A stretch of 64,000 bases of DNA. Origin: an uncultured Candidatus Saccharibacteria bacterium (GTDB taxonomy: Bacteria > Patescibacteriota > Saccharimonadia > Saccharimonadales > Saccharimonadaceae). Shown here piece by piece: positions 33,099 to 41,928 of the stretch. The stretch's first letter is position 1. The number at the start of each line of letters is the position of its first letter. The notes beneath the pieces were generated by a model. It searched no databases. It saw nothing but the letters and a program-made list of their open reading frames with translations, and was not told the DNA's origin. The stretch spans positions 1-64,000 of the forward strand of contig CALHTM010000002.1 in the NCBI GenBank assembly GCA_938039975.1, written 5' to 3'. The translations under genes were made by a program, and so were the position numbers.

Positions 33099-34304
33099 TT
33101 ATCGTACACTGCCGACTAGACTGTAAATTGGGAATAATACCGCCCCAATCAACACGCCAGCGAATATAGCCAGAATTACCATCATAATCGGCTCAATCAT
33201 TGTTGAAATCGCTTGAATTTCTTCGTCGAGTTCGTCCTCATAAGCTTGTGCTGTCTTGCCCATCATCTCGTCAATCCTACCCGATTGTTCGCCGATTTTG
33301 ATCATCTGCGGCACCATCGGCAAAATATAATCCTCTGTCTGCAAAGCAGCCGAAAGCGCTTTACCGCTCTGCACCTTACCGGCAGCTCTAGTAATCTCTT
33401 CGGCTACAACAGCGTTATTAACACCCTCAGCGGCAATAGCCAGCATATCCAGCATCGGTACGCCAGTAACTAGCAAAGTCTGTCCCATACGCGTAAACCG
33501 TGCCATATAAAGACGGCGGAACATACCTTTGAACGGCGGCATATTAAGCTTCAGATTGTCCAGCAAACGCGAACCCGCTTCGGTACGAACATATTGCCGA
33601 GCAAAAAAGATCGCTAGCGCTAATAGAATTAAGGTTAACCACCAAAAATTAATCACAAAATTAGATATTCCGATTAAAATTGATGTCAAAACTGGCAAGG
33701 TCTTCTTCATATCAGAGTACAACTTGGCAACCTGCGGCACGATTGTTACCATCATAAATACGCCAACTGCAACCATCACCGCTAGGACAATACCAGGATA
33801 CACCATAGCGCCGCGAATTTTGCTGACCATTGCTGCATCTTTTTCTTGCTGGTCGGCAACCCGCTTTAGTGCATCATCAAGCGTACCCGATGCCTCGCCA
33901 GCGGTAACTAGCGCAATGAAAATTTTGTTAAATACTTCTGGATGTTTGCCAAAAGCCGAAGATAATGTCTTACCGCCTTCAACGTCGGCAATGATTTCTT
34001 GGACGATCTCCTGCATTTTTTTGTTGGCAGTCTGTTCAAATACCGTATGCAGGCTTTGCGTCAACGGTAATCCGGCACCGATCAGCGTTGCCAGCTGGCG
34101 CGAGAAAACAATCTTATCCTTGCTAGAAATTCGGTTGGTAAAGCGCGCTAGCCAGCCGCCCTCGACTTCCTCCTTGATTGATAGCGGCATATAGCCCTGA
34201 GCGGTCAGCGCTTTAGCGGCTTCGCTCTCGGATTCAGCTTGAACCAGCGATTTGACAATGTTGCCCGTCGCTTTATCGCGTGCTTCGTAGGTAAACTTTT
34301 TCAT
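33099..34304 (-). CDS. pilC: Type IV pilus inner-membrane platform protein
   Basis: A 401-residue GspF-family protein with two cytoplasmic helical T2SSF domains (about 65-190 and 270-390) and three membrane helices. SRQLATLIGAGLPLTQSLHTV and FTRMGQTLLVTGVPMLDMLA are the repeated domain openings. It links the PilB and PilT motors to pilin assembly. It is 3 nt downstream of pilT. Confidence 0.94.
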   Translation of the reverse strand: MKKFTYEARDKATGNIVKSLVQAESESEAAKALTAQGYMPLSIKEEVEGGWLARFTNRISSKDKIVFSRQLATLIGAGLPLTQSLHTVFEQTANKKMQEIVQEIIADVEGGKTLSSAFGKHPEVFNKIFIALVTAGEASGTLDDALKRVADQQEKDAAMVSKIRGAMVYPGIVLAVMVAVGVFMMVTIVPQVAKLYSDMKKTLPVLTSILIGISNFVINFWWLTLILLALAIFFARQYVRTEAGSRLLDNLKLNMPPFKGMFRRLYMARFTRMGQTLLVTGVPMLDMLAIAAEGVNNAVVAEEITRAAGKVQSGKALSAALQTEDYILPMVPQMIKIGEQSGRIDEMMGKTAQAYEDELDEEIQAISTMIEPIMMVILAIFAGVLIGAVLFPIYSLVGSVR

Positions 34305-34307
34305 TAA

Positions 34308-35378
34308 TTATCCCCTGATTAACCTTTCAAATTCGGTCAAGTCAACAGCGAATTCCCGCGCGCTATCGTAAGTAATCGTGCCGCTTTGGACCAACTGCAC
34401 CAATGTGCGATCCATCGTCTGCATACCTTGGTCGGCACCAGTTTGGATAATCGCGTCAAGCTGATGAGTCTTGCCTTCGCGAATAACGTTACGAACAGCT
34501 GGATTAGCAATCAAAATTTCAGCCGATACCACCCGACCGCCGCCGATTGCTGGCACTAGCCGCTGCGAGCAAATTGCCATCAAAATATTACTGAGCTGCG
34601 CGCGGATTTGCGGCTGCTGGTGCGGCGGGAAGACGTCAATCATACGGTCGATTGATTGCGCCGCCGAGTTGGTGTGCAACGTCGCAAACACTAAGTGTCC
34701 AGTTTCGGCAATGGTAATCGCCGCCGAGATCGTCTCGAGGTCGCGCATCTCGCCGATCAGCACCACGTCTGGGTCTTGGCGCAAGCTAGAGCGCAGTGCC
34801 GCCGAGAACGAATAGGTATCGTAATGAACTTCGCGCTGCACTACTACCGATTTTTTCGACTTATGCGTAAACTCAATCGGGTCTTCGATAGTAATAATAT
34901 GCTGCGATTTTTCGGAGTTAATCTTATCAACCAGCGCTGCCAGAGTCGTCGATTTGCCAGAGCCAGTCGGTCCAGTCACCAGCACCAAACCGCGCGGGTA
35001 ATCGGCAAAATTCATCACTACTGGCGGCATACCGAGCTCGGTCACCGACTTGATCTCGTTTGGAATTAAGCGCAGCGCTGCTGCTAGGTTACCGCGCTCA
35101 TGGAAAGCATTAACTCGGAATCGTCCGAGCGTACCGAAAGCAAACGAGAAGTCAAATTCTTTGTCCTTGAGAAGAATTTGCTGCTGATCTTCGTCGAGGA
35201 TCGCAAATACTAGCGACTCGACTTGCGCTTCATCGAGAGCATCAAAGCCAGCAATAGCTATCAATGTGCCGTCAATTCGCAGCATCGGCGGCAAACCAAC
35301 TTGAATATGCAAGTCGCTAGCTCGGCGCTTGATGACTTCCTCTAGTAAAACTTCAATCCGTAATTCTTGTTCTGGCAT
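34308..35378 (-). CDS. pilT: Pilus retraction ATPase
   Basis: A 356-residue hexameric ATPase. PAS-like N-domain, Walker A GPTGSGKST (about 130-138), Asp box, Walker B VLIGEMRDLETI, His box GHLVFATLHTNSA, and the PilT-specific C-terminal region after DVFPPHQQPQIRAQL (the usual AIRNLIRE appears as AVRNVIREGKTHQ). Presence of PilT implies retractile pili, hence twitching, host attachment or DNA uptake. Confidence 0.95.
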   Translation of the reverse strand: MPEQELRIEVLLEEVIKRRASDLHIQVGLPPMLRIDGTLIAIAGFDALDEAQVESLVFAILDEDQQQILLKDKEFDFSFAFGTLGRFRVNAFHERGNLAAALRLIPNEIKSVTELGMPPVVMNFADYPRGLVLVTGPTGSGKSTTLAALVDKINSEKSQHIITIEDPIEFTHKSKKSVVVQREVHYDTYSFSAALRSSLRQDPDVVLIGEMRDLETISAAITIAETGHLVFATLHTNSAAQSIDRMIDVFPPHQQPQIRAQLSNILMAICSQRLVPAIGGGRVVSAEILIANPAVRNVIREGKTHQLDAIIQTGADQGMQTMDRTLVQLVQSGTITYDSAREFAVDLTEFERLIRG

Positions 35379-35390
35379 TGTCCCCTCCTT

Positions 35391-37154
35391 TTATGCTGTG
35401 TCTGCCGACGTTACGCGGTTTACTTCTTCTAGTGTAGTAATTCCTTGCAAGGCTTTCAAGTAGCCGTCTTGGCGCATTGTAATCATACCATCCTCGACTG
35501 CTTTGCGCTGAATCTCGTTGCTAGTGGCCCGGCGAACAATTAGGTCTTGGATACCTTCATTTACATCCATTACCTCGTACAGCCCAGCCCGACCACTATA
35601 GCCATGCGGCGTAGCTGGCGTATCGCGACCTTTGACCAGCACGTAGGCCCGTTGATTGGCTAATGGCAAGTCCTTGTAGCCCAAATCCTCGGACACGCGC
35701 GCTACGTCTTCTTTGGTCTTCGGCAATAAATGCCCCACCGTCTCGAGAATCATCTGCGTCTCAAGCGGGTTCGACCAGTAAGCATCGCGATGCGGCGACA
35801 CGCGGCGCACTAGCCGCTGGCCAATTACTGTATTGACCGTGCTAGCAATCAGGAACGGCTCGACATCCATATCGAGTAAGCGCGGCAATACTCCGGCCGC
35901 CGAATTGGTATGCAGTGTCGAGAACACCAGATGTCCCGTTAGTGCTGCTTGCACGCCAAGGTTAGCTGTCTCGCTATCGCGCATCTCGCCGACCATCACT
36001 ACGTCTGGATCTTGGCGCAAGATACTGCGCAGACCATTAGCAAACGTCAAGCCAACGTCGTTATTAACCTGGATCTGATTAACGCCGTCTATCTTATACT
36101 CAACCGGATCCTCAAGCGTCACAATGTTAATCGCGTCAGTTTTGATCTCTTTAATCAGCGCGTATAAGCTGGTTGATTTACCGCTACCAGTCGGGCCGCT
36201 TGTTAGAATCATGCCGTTAGGACGTTTGATGCCTTTGCGAATCATTCGTAAGGCTCGACCGACATAGCCCATTTGCTCGAGATCGAACGTGTTGCCAGTT
36301 TTGTCAAGCAGGCGAATCACTACCTGTTCGCCCCAAACAACTGGGCTAACAGCAATGCGCAGATCGACTTCCTTGCCAGCCACGTTAACTGCAAATTGAC
36401 CGTCCTGCGGAATGCGATGTTCGTCGATTTTCAAATTGGATAAAATTTTGATGCGGCTAACTAGCGCCGGCTCAATACTCTTCGGCAGCTGCATGACCTC
36501 GCGCAGTACGCCATCGACGCGGCAGCGTATTTTCAGCGATTTTTCGAGCGGTTCAATATGCACATCGCTAGCGCGGCTCTTGACCGCATACTCCAGGATA
36601 GTGCTCAATGCGCGGCTAATCGGCGAATCCTGGACGATAGTTTTGATATCGCTTGACGATTGAATAGCCTCGGCCTGAGTAGCCTGCGCCGCTTCGTCAA
36701 CGGTCGATAAGTCGGTTTTATACTGGTCGAGAACATGGCGAACGCCCGCTTCCGATGCCATAAAAACCTTGAGCGGCCGCTGAATACGGTTGGCTAAATA
36801 ATCTACCGCCTGGACGTTATTGGCATCAATCATCGCCACCGCCAGACGATTATTCACCTCGGCTAGCGGCACCGCCATGAAGCGCTCAGCAATATCGCTC
36901 GGCAGCAGCGATAGGATACTCTGGTCAATGATACTAGCCGTCAAATTAACATACGGCACGCCCGAAACGTGAGCAATAGCATGAGTCAACAGCTCGTCGT
37001 CTATCTCGCCGATATCTTCCAGAACCGTCAACAACGGCTTGTTTGTTTTAGCCGACTGCTTAGTGGCTCTATCAATAACCTCACGAGAAACCAAGCCCTC
37101 GTCAACCAAGAGCTTGATGAGCTTCTCCTGAATGTCATCGGTCATCAGCGCCAC
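35391..37154 (-). CDS. pilB: Pilus extension ATPase without the usual tetracysteine zinc motif
   Basis: A 587-residue GspE/PilB-type ATPase. Residues 1-150 form an MshEN/GspE N-domain (EKLIKLLVDEGLVSREVIDRA, IGEIDDELLTHAIAHVSGVP). The motor has Walker A GPTGSGKSTSL (about 315-325), VEYKIDGVNQIQVN, Walker B VVMVGEMRDSET and GHLVFSTLHTNSA. The zinc-binding CxxC pairs found near the C-terminus of most PilB/GspE are absent: that region reads RRVSPHRDAY and GYSGRAGLYEV. First ATPase of the pilM-O/pilBTC block. Confidence 0.94.
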   Translation of the reverse strand: MALMTDDIQEKLIKLLVDEGLVSREVIDRATKQSAKTNKPLLTVLEDIGEIDDELLTHAIAHVSGVPYVNLTASIIDQSILSLLPSDIAERFMAVPLAEVNNRLAVAMIDANNVQAVDYLANRIQRPLKVFMASEAGVRHVLDQYKTDLSTVDEAAQATQAEAIQSSSDIKTIVQDSPISRALSTILEYAVKSRASDVHIEPLEKSLKIRCRVDGVLREVMQLPKSIEPALVSRIKILSNLKIDEHRIPQDGQFAVNVAGKEVDLRIAVSPVVWGEQVVIRLLDKTGNTFDLEQMGYVGRALRMIRKGIKRPNGMILTSGPTGSGKSTSLYALIKEIKTDAINIVTLEDPVEYKIDGVNQIQVNNDVGLTFANGLRSILRQDPDVVMVGEMRDSETANLGVQAALTGHLVFSTLHTNSAAGVLPRLLDMDVEPFLIASTVNTVIGQRLVRRVSPHRDAYWSNPLETQMILETVGHLLPKTKEDVARVSEDLGYKDLPLANQRAYVLVKGRDTPATPHGYSGRAGLYEVMDVNEGIQDLIVRRATSNEIQRKAVEDGMITMRQDGYLKALQGITTLEEVNRVTSADTA

Positions 37155-37165
37155 TAGAAAGACTC

Positions 37166-37459
37166 CTACCTATTTTGATTCTGACTACGATCCTGGTTTT
37201 GGCTCTGGTTGGATGCGGCATCAGATGAATTAGGCGAGCTAGATGAACCAATTATTGTTTCTACTGTCGGATTTATGGCATTAGAATTAAAAACTTCCGA
37301 GCTTGGTTCTTTGACATCACTGCTCATTTTCTCAATCGTGCTAACACTAGTACCAACCCGCGGCGCCTTAAGCGCAGGAATATTGTTACCAATAGTAAAC
37401 GCTATTAGCATAGATAAACCGGCAATCAGTACAATCATCGCTATATCGCTCTTCTTCAC
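37166..37459 (-). CDS. Small single-pass membrane protein in the pilus operon
   Basis: A 97-residue protein: one N-terminal membrane helix (about 7-25), then a Ser/Pro/Asn-rich extracytoplasmic tail ending in an Asn-Gln-Asp/Arg-Ser repeat (SQNQDRSQNQNR). It overlaps pilO by 4 nt and lies 11 nt before pilB, in the place where pilP stands in Gram-negative operons. No PilP similarity is visible. Role unknown; likely an accessory of the alignment complex. Confidence 0.65.
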   Translation of the reverse strand: MKKSDIAMIVLIAGLSMLIAFTIGNNIPALKAPRVGTSVSTIEKMSSDVKEPSSEVFNSNAINPTVETIIGSSSSPNSSDAASNQSQNQDRSQNQNR

Positions 37460-38163
37460 GGCTTTATCCCCTTCTTGTTAAGTTGAACTGTTTTACCTGG
37501 CAAGTAATAAGCATGTCCAGAAATTGACATCGTAAACTTAGAATCTGACGCTTCAATCGTTGATTCGTCAATATCAATCACGCGAATTGACTTCTCGAAA
37601 TTACGCAAAACATTGCGCAGTATATCTGCATTGCTGGCTGATAATTCCATCGTAAAGGCTATCTGTTGAACACTTCTAGAATTATCGGCATTGTTGTCGC
37701 TTGACGAGCTGTTATTTTTGTTACTGTCAGAGGACTTTTCGTTCGAAGAAACTGTTTGGAAAGACTCAAGCTTAGCGCCAGGCACTCGGCCAACTAAATT
37801 CTGCACAGAGGCGCCAAGTGCTAGCGAGTTATCGTCAGCTGGCAAAGCGTCCAAGATAACACGCAGCGGGTCTTCCTTGTCATTAAGTTTTGCAGAGCCG
37901 AGCGCCGAGTTAGTGTTTAACACGCGGATATTATCGCGCAAACCGTCATAAGTCTTAATATTACTATCGAGCGTCGATGTCGTTTGATTCTTTTCGGCTA
38001 GAACTTTCGTCTCAAAAACTATGCGCTGTACTAGAAAACCGCCAATAACCAGCGCAAAGCCAACCAAAACCGACGCGCCTGCCACCCAGCCGAACATTAC
38101 GCGACCGCTACGATCAATTTGCCGGCGCTTATTTAGCGAGGTATCTTTCTTTGCTTCCGCCAT
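37456..38163 (-). CDS. pilO: PilO-like pilus alignment protein
   Basis: A 235-residue bitopic protein: basic cytoplasmic start, membrane helix (about 23-45), coiled coil (about 46-90), then a ferredoxin-like domain (about 140-230) ending SMSISGHAYYLPG, broken by a Ser/Asn-rich loop (SSDSNKNNSSSSDNNAD). Sequence similarity to PilO is weak; assignment leans on size, topology and position after pilN, whose frame it overlaps by one base. Confidence 0.72.
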   Translation of the reverse strand: MAEAKKDTSLNKRRQIDRSGRVMFGWVAGASVLVGFALVIGGFLVQRIVFETKVLAEKNQTTSTLDSNIKTYDGLRDNIRVLNTNSALGSAKLNDKEDPLRVILDALPADDNSLALGASVQNLVGRVPGAKLESFQTVSSNEKSSDSNKNNSSSSDNNADNSRSVQQIAFTMELSASNADILRNVLRNFEKSIRVIDIDESTIEASDSKFTMSISGHAYYLPGKTVQLNKKGIKP

Positions 38164-38888
38164 TATTTATCCTCCTTTTTGTTTGAAGCCTTTGCCTCAA
38201 ACAGCGAATCTGGCACGTGCTTTTTTGAATCAGTCACGTCTACCGAGCCAGTCGGCGAAACGATTACTAAGCTTTTAACGCTGTTCGACAACAATTCTTC
38301 GGGATAAGAAAACGTCAGAGTAAACGTCAGTTTCTTCTCTCCGCCAGAATCTTCGGCATACGCCGTGTTGGTAATTCTCACAGAGCTAGATAGCTGCGTT
38401 TCTGCAGATTCCGAATCTTTCGTGTATTTCAATTTAGTATTGAGAATGGTTTTTTTGAGAGCGTCTACCGCATTGAAACCGCCAGCGGTTGAGCCTTCTA
38501 TGGTAATGGTCTTCTCTGAAGCATTATAACGTACTGTTGACATGGTCACATTATTTGGCGCCTGCGGATTAACCGCGCTCAAAGTGTCAAAGATTCGTGA
38601 GTTAACACCTCGATTGCTACTGATCATATCAATCTGAGTTAGCTGATTCTGAATGGTCAAAAGATCATTAATATCTGGTTTATCGCTAAGTTCTTTATAT
38701 TTGCTTTTAATAGAGTTATCAGCCTGGCCGCTAGCAAACTGCAGCGACCCCAAAGCAAGCCCCAACACAATCACAGCACCTGCCGCAGCTGCAGCCACTA
38801 ACATTGATACCGATATCACCGTATTACGAACCCGCTGAGCGTGCAAATATTCCCGCTTAACGTCTGGTATTAGGTTTACTTCAATCAT
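38163..38888 (-). CDS. pilN: PilN-like pilus alignment protein
   Basis: A 241-residue protein opening MIEVNLIPDVKREYLHAQRV, the short cytoplasmic PilN motif that binds PilM, followed by a membrane helix (about 24-47), a coiled coil and a ferredoxin-like periplasmic domain. Overlaps pilM by 4 nt and pilO by 1 nt. Confidence 0.85.
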   Translation of the reverse strand: MIEVNLIPDVKREYLHAQRVRNTVISVSMLVAAAAAGAVIVLGLALGSLQFASGQADNSIKSKYKELSDKPDINDLLTIQNQLTQIDMISSNRGVNSRIFDTLSAVNPQAPNNVTMSTVRYNASEKTITIEGSTAGGFNAVDALKKTILNTKLKYTKDSESAETQLSSSVRITNTAYAEDSGGEKKLTFTLTFSYPEELLSNSVKSLVIVSPTGSVDVTDSKKHVPDSLFEAKASNKKEDK

Positions 38889-39937
38889 GACAAGTTTCTC
38901 CGTTTCGCCAGGCCAACCGCTGTAGCAAACTCGTTAGCAATCGGCGCTAGTTGCTGTTGCATGCTCTGCGAAACATTTATATTTTGCCAAGGGCTAGTTG
39001 CAACCGCTGATATATTAATCTTGCCCGCCAAATACGAATCAATTTGCGGCACAGTCGCGCCGTATCCAGATAACAAAGCTTGAGAAACGGCCACATCTTC
39101 ATACCTATTCTGGAAGAATTTAATTGATTTTGATAATTCAGAAGCAAAATTATCAAGCGTCATCTCGACAGCACGGAAGACTTGCCCTTCGAGGCGACTT
39201 TGATCTAGACCAAATTTCAGGATAAACTGGCGAGCCTGGTCCTCTTGGACACTCAGGTTCTGAGCTACAGCCTTAACTAGCGAGTTCAGCCCAGTCGGAA
39301 TCGTTCTGATTAACCGCGGCGTATCGCCATAAGTCAAAGCGATATCTGTCGATAACTCGCCCATATCGACAAGCATATAAGCTGAATTGCTAGCAGTCGC
39401 TGGCACTAACGCTCGCACCATCGCTAACGGATCTGGCTCTTCAGCTATCACATTCAGGCCAAGCGATTCAATTAATTCCAGACGTTCCTCGCTATATTGC
39501 TTAGATACGCTAGTGATTAATACTTCATTTTGGTTTTGCGACTTTAGCGAACCGCCTAGCAAAGCCCAGTCAACTTTCGCCTCGTCACTGCTCATCGGAA
39601 TATACTGATCAACTTGGTATTTCATAGTCGCCCGCAGTTCCGCTTCGCTCATCGCTGGTACGTCAATAACCGTAGTGAAGGTTTTGCTCGACGGCAAGCC
39701 AATCGCTACATTTTTAGTACGAATACCAGACTGGCCTACTGCCGTCATCGTGGCCTCGCCGAGCCGGCGCCGTGCTTCTGGCGAGTCGCTCGCGGTAATT
39801 TTGTGATCGACAGGCACATATCCGTATGCAACTAGATTCCAACTGCCCTGGCCAGAAGCAGCTAGCTGCAATACTCGCACCGCGTTGGTACCGATGTCGA
39901 GTGCAAAGAAATCGCCCATCCCTTTTTGAATTTTCAT
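38885..39937 (-). CDS. pilM: PilM, actin-like pilus assembly ATPase
   Basis: A 350-residue cytoplasmic actin-fold protein (FtsA/PilM family): FALDIGTNAVRVLQL (phosphate 1), KNVAIGLPSSKTFTTVIDVP, YMLVDMGELSTDIALTYGD (phosphate 2) and LSGYGATVPQIDSYL. It recruits PilN. First gene of the pilus locus. The ATG at 39937 is preferred over 39961 because a TAATAT hexamer ends 7 nt before it, suggesting a leaderless start. Confidence 0.92.
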   Translation of the reverse strand: MKIQKGMGDFFALDIGTNAVRVLQLAASGQGSWNLVAYGYVPVDHKITASDSPEARRRLGEATMTAVGQSGIRTKNVAIGLPSSKTFTTVIDVPAMSEAELRATMKYQVDQYIPMSSDEAKVDWALLGGSLKSQNQNEVLITSVSKQYSEERLELIESLGLNVIAEEPDPLAMVRALVPATASNSAYMLVDMGELSTDIALTYGDTPRLIRTIPTGLNSLVKAVAQNLSVQEDQARQFILKFGLDQSRLEGQVFRAVEMTLDNFASELSKSIKFFQNRYEDVAVSQALLSGYGATVPQIDSYLAGKINISAVATSPWQNINVSQSMQQQLAPIANEFATAVGLAKRRNLS

Positions 39938-39944
39938 ATACCTT

Positions 39945-39950
39945 ATATTA
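39945..39950 (-). promoter_or_regulatory. -10 element of the pilus operon
   Basis: TAATAT on the minus strand, 7 nt before ATG 39937. A TTGCGT lies 19 bp upstream as a possible -35. Confidence 0.45.
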
Positions 39951-40017
39951 TGCATAAGCAAAGTAAAAAACGCAAGCTTTTTAGATAATTACTTTTCAGA
40001 CAATACCCTTTAAATGC

Positions 40018-40023
40018 TATAAT
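40018..40023 (+). promoter_or_regulatory. -10 element of ychF
   Basis: TATAAT, 8 nt before ATG 40032; a weak TTCAGA stands 17 bp upstream. The transcript would start within 2 nt of the ATG. Confidence 0.6.
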
Positions 40024-40031
40024 GTAGGATT

Positions 40032-41114
40032 ATGAGTTTATCTATCGGAATTGTCGGTTTGCCGAATGTCGGCAAATCCACGCTTTTTAATGCTTTAACT
40101 AATAATAATATTTTGGCGGCCAATTATCCTTTTGCCACTATCGAACCAAACACCGGCATCGTGCCAGTACCCGACGATCGCCTAAACGTCCTCGCCAAAA
40201 TGTACCACGCCGAGAAAATTACCCCGGCTACCGTGACTTTTGTCGATATTGCTGGGCTGGTCGCCGGAGCTTCCAAAGGCGAAGGCTTAGGCAATAAATT
40301 CTTAGCTAACATCCGTCAATGCGATGCCATTGTCCATATCGTCCGTGCTTTTGAAAGCGACGATATCGTTCATGTCGAGAATATTATCGATCCAAAACGC
40401 GATATCGACACTATCAATACCGAACTAATTCTGGCTGATTTGCAAACGCTAGAAACTCGCCTGACTCGCCTCGCCAAAGAGGCCAAAGCCAACCCCAAAG
40501 CTAGCACTATCAAAAATCGTTTAGAAGCGCTTGCTGAAAAACTGCGCGCTGGCACGCCAATTAACGAAATTTCCGGCGTCGATCCTGACGATATCGCTGA
40601 TTTACACCTTTTGACTGCTAAGCCGGTAATTTATGTGTTCAACGTCAATGAAGAAACCCTGGCTAGCGAAGACAAGAAGCAGAGCCTGCGCAATCTCGTG
40701 CCACACGCTCGCAGCCTATTCATCTGCGCCAAGCTTGAAGACGAGATTAAAGGCCTTAACCCCAGCGACACGCTTGAACTCTTACAAAGTTACGACGTGC
40801 CAGAAGCCGGACTAACGCAAATGATTCGCGCCGCCTACGATATACTCGGACTGCAAAGCTACTTAACTGCCGGACCGAAAGAAGTTCGCGCCTGGACAAT
40901 CCACCAGGGCTGGACAGCGCCGCAAGCAGCTGGCGTCATTCACACTGATTTCGAAAAGGGCTTTATCGCTGCTCAAGTTGTTAATTACGATGATTTAGTC
41001 GCTGCCGGCTCAGAGTCTAACGCTCGCGCCGCCGGCAAAATCCGCACCGAAGGTAAAACTTACGTCATGCAGCCAGACGATGTAGTTGAATTTAGATTTA
41101 ACGTTAGCAAATAA
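40032..41114 (+). CDS. ychF: Ribosome-associated P-loop ATPase YchF/OLA1
   Basis: A 360-residue Obg-family protein that prefers ATP and binds ribosomes. G1 GLPNVGKSTLFNALT, G3 VDIAGLVAGASKGEGLGN, and the altered G4 (VFNVNEE in place of NKxD) are diagnostic of YchF. Coiled-coil insert (about 125-165) and C-terminal TGS domain (GPKEVRAWTIHQG, GFIAAQVVNYDDLV) are complete. Promoter -10 sits 8 nt before the start, no Shine-Dalgarno. Confidence 0.96.
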   Translation: MSLSIGIVGLPNVGKSTLFNALTNNNILAANYPFATIEPNTGIVPVPDDRLNVLAKMYHAEKITPATVTFVDIAGLVAGASKGEGLGNKFLANIRQCDAIVHIVRAFESDDIVHVENIIDPKRDIDTINTELILADLQTLETRLTRLAKEAKANPKASTIKNRLEALAEKLRAGTPINEISGVDPDDIADLHLLTAKPVIYVFNVNEETLASEDKKQSLRNLVPHARSLFICAKLEDEIKGLNPSDTLELLQSYDVPEAGLTQMIRAAYDILGLQSYLTAGPKEVRAWTIHQGWTAPQAAGVIHTDFEKGFIAAQVVNYDDLVAAGSESNARAAGKIRTEGKTYVMQPDDVVEFRFNVSK

Positions 41115-41190
41115 TTTAGCATTTAATCGCTTAAATTTGATATAGCTTAGGCTAATTTGCCAGCGAATCACCGGCCAGCCGCATAAGCCG

Positions 41191-41916
41191 CTAACAACCT
41201 CCAGCTTTTCTCAATATATAAAACCGCTCCAAGTTGCCGTGCGCGCCTTTCACTTCGCTATCTGCTTTATTAATAATTATGAAATTAGCACGCGCCCACT
41301 GCTCGAACTCACGCAAGATTGCCCGCCGCACGCCGTCATTCTTGACGATACCGCCACGAGTCAGCTGTTGGCGTTGCGCCTCAAACTGCGGCTTAACCAT
41401 TGCTACTATCATTGTATTTTTATCAACGATTTTCGCAACGTGCGGCAAAATTTGCCTCAGACTAATAAACGACACATCGATCACCACTATATCCGGAATT
41501 TCACTTGGCACAAAATCCCGAATGTCAGTTTTTTCATACAACTCAATTCGTTTATTGCCGCGTAAGCTCGGGTGCAGCTGATTGGTGCCAACATCCACGG
41601 CGTATACTTTCTTCGCGCCGTGCTGCAACGCAAAATCGGTAAAGCCGCCCGTGCTGCTGCCAATATCCAATACCGTCTTGCCACGAAAATCCAAATTGAA
41701 AACTTTCGCCGCGCCCGCCAATTTTAGTCCGGCCCGCGACACATAACGCTCTGACGCTGCTAATTCAATCGATGCTGATTCATCAACGAACAATCCCGGT
41801 TTGGCTGCTACCCGCCCGCCAACGCGCACACGTCCCAAACGAATCCAATTCTCAGCTTCCGAGCGCGAACCTACCAACCCGCGCGCCAGCATCAATTTAT
41901 CTAACCGTTGCTTCAT
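41191..41916 (-). CDS. tlyA: TlyA-family RNA methyltransferase
   Basis: A 241-residue protein: S4 RNA-binding domain (KQRLDKLMLARGLVGSRSEAENWIRLGRVRVGG) and an FtsJ-like Rossmann methyltransferase (VLDIGSSTGGFTDFALQHGA, AVDVG, VVIDVSFISLRQILPH, VKPQFEA). The family 2'-O-methylates rRNA in known cases. The ATG is 12 nt after the serine hydrolase stop; a GAGAG site is near. Confidence 0.92.
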   Translation of the reverse strand: MKQRLDKLMLARGLVGSRSEAENWIRLGRVRVGGRVAAKPGLFVDESASIELAASERYVSRAGLKLAGAAKVFNLDFRGKTVLDIGSSTGGFTDFALQHGAKKVYAVDVGTNQLHPSLRGNKRIELYEKTDIRDFVPSEIPDIVVIDVSFISLRQILPHVAKIVDKNTMIVAMVKPQFEAQRQQLTRGGIVKNDGVRRAILREFEQWARANFIIINKADSEVKGAHGNLERFYILRKAGGC

Positions 41917-41928
41917 CTCTCAATTCTA

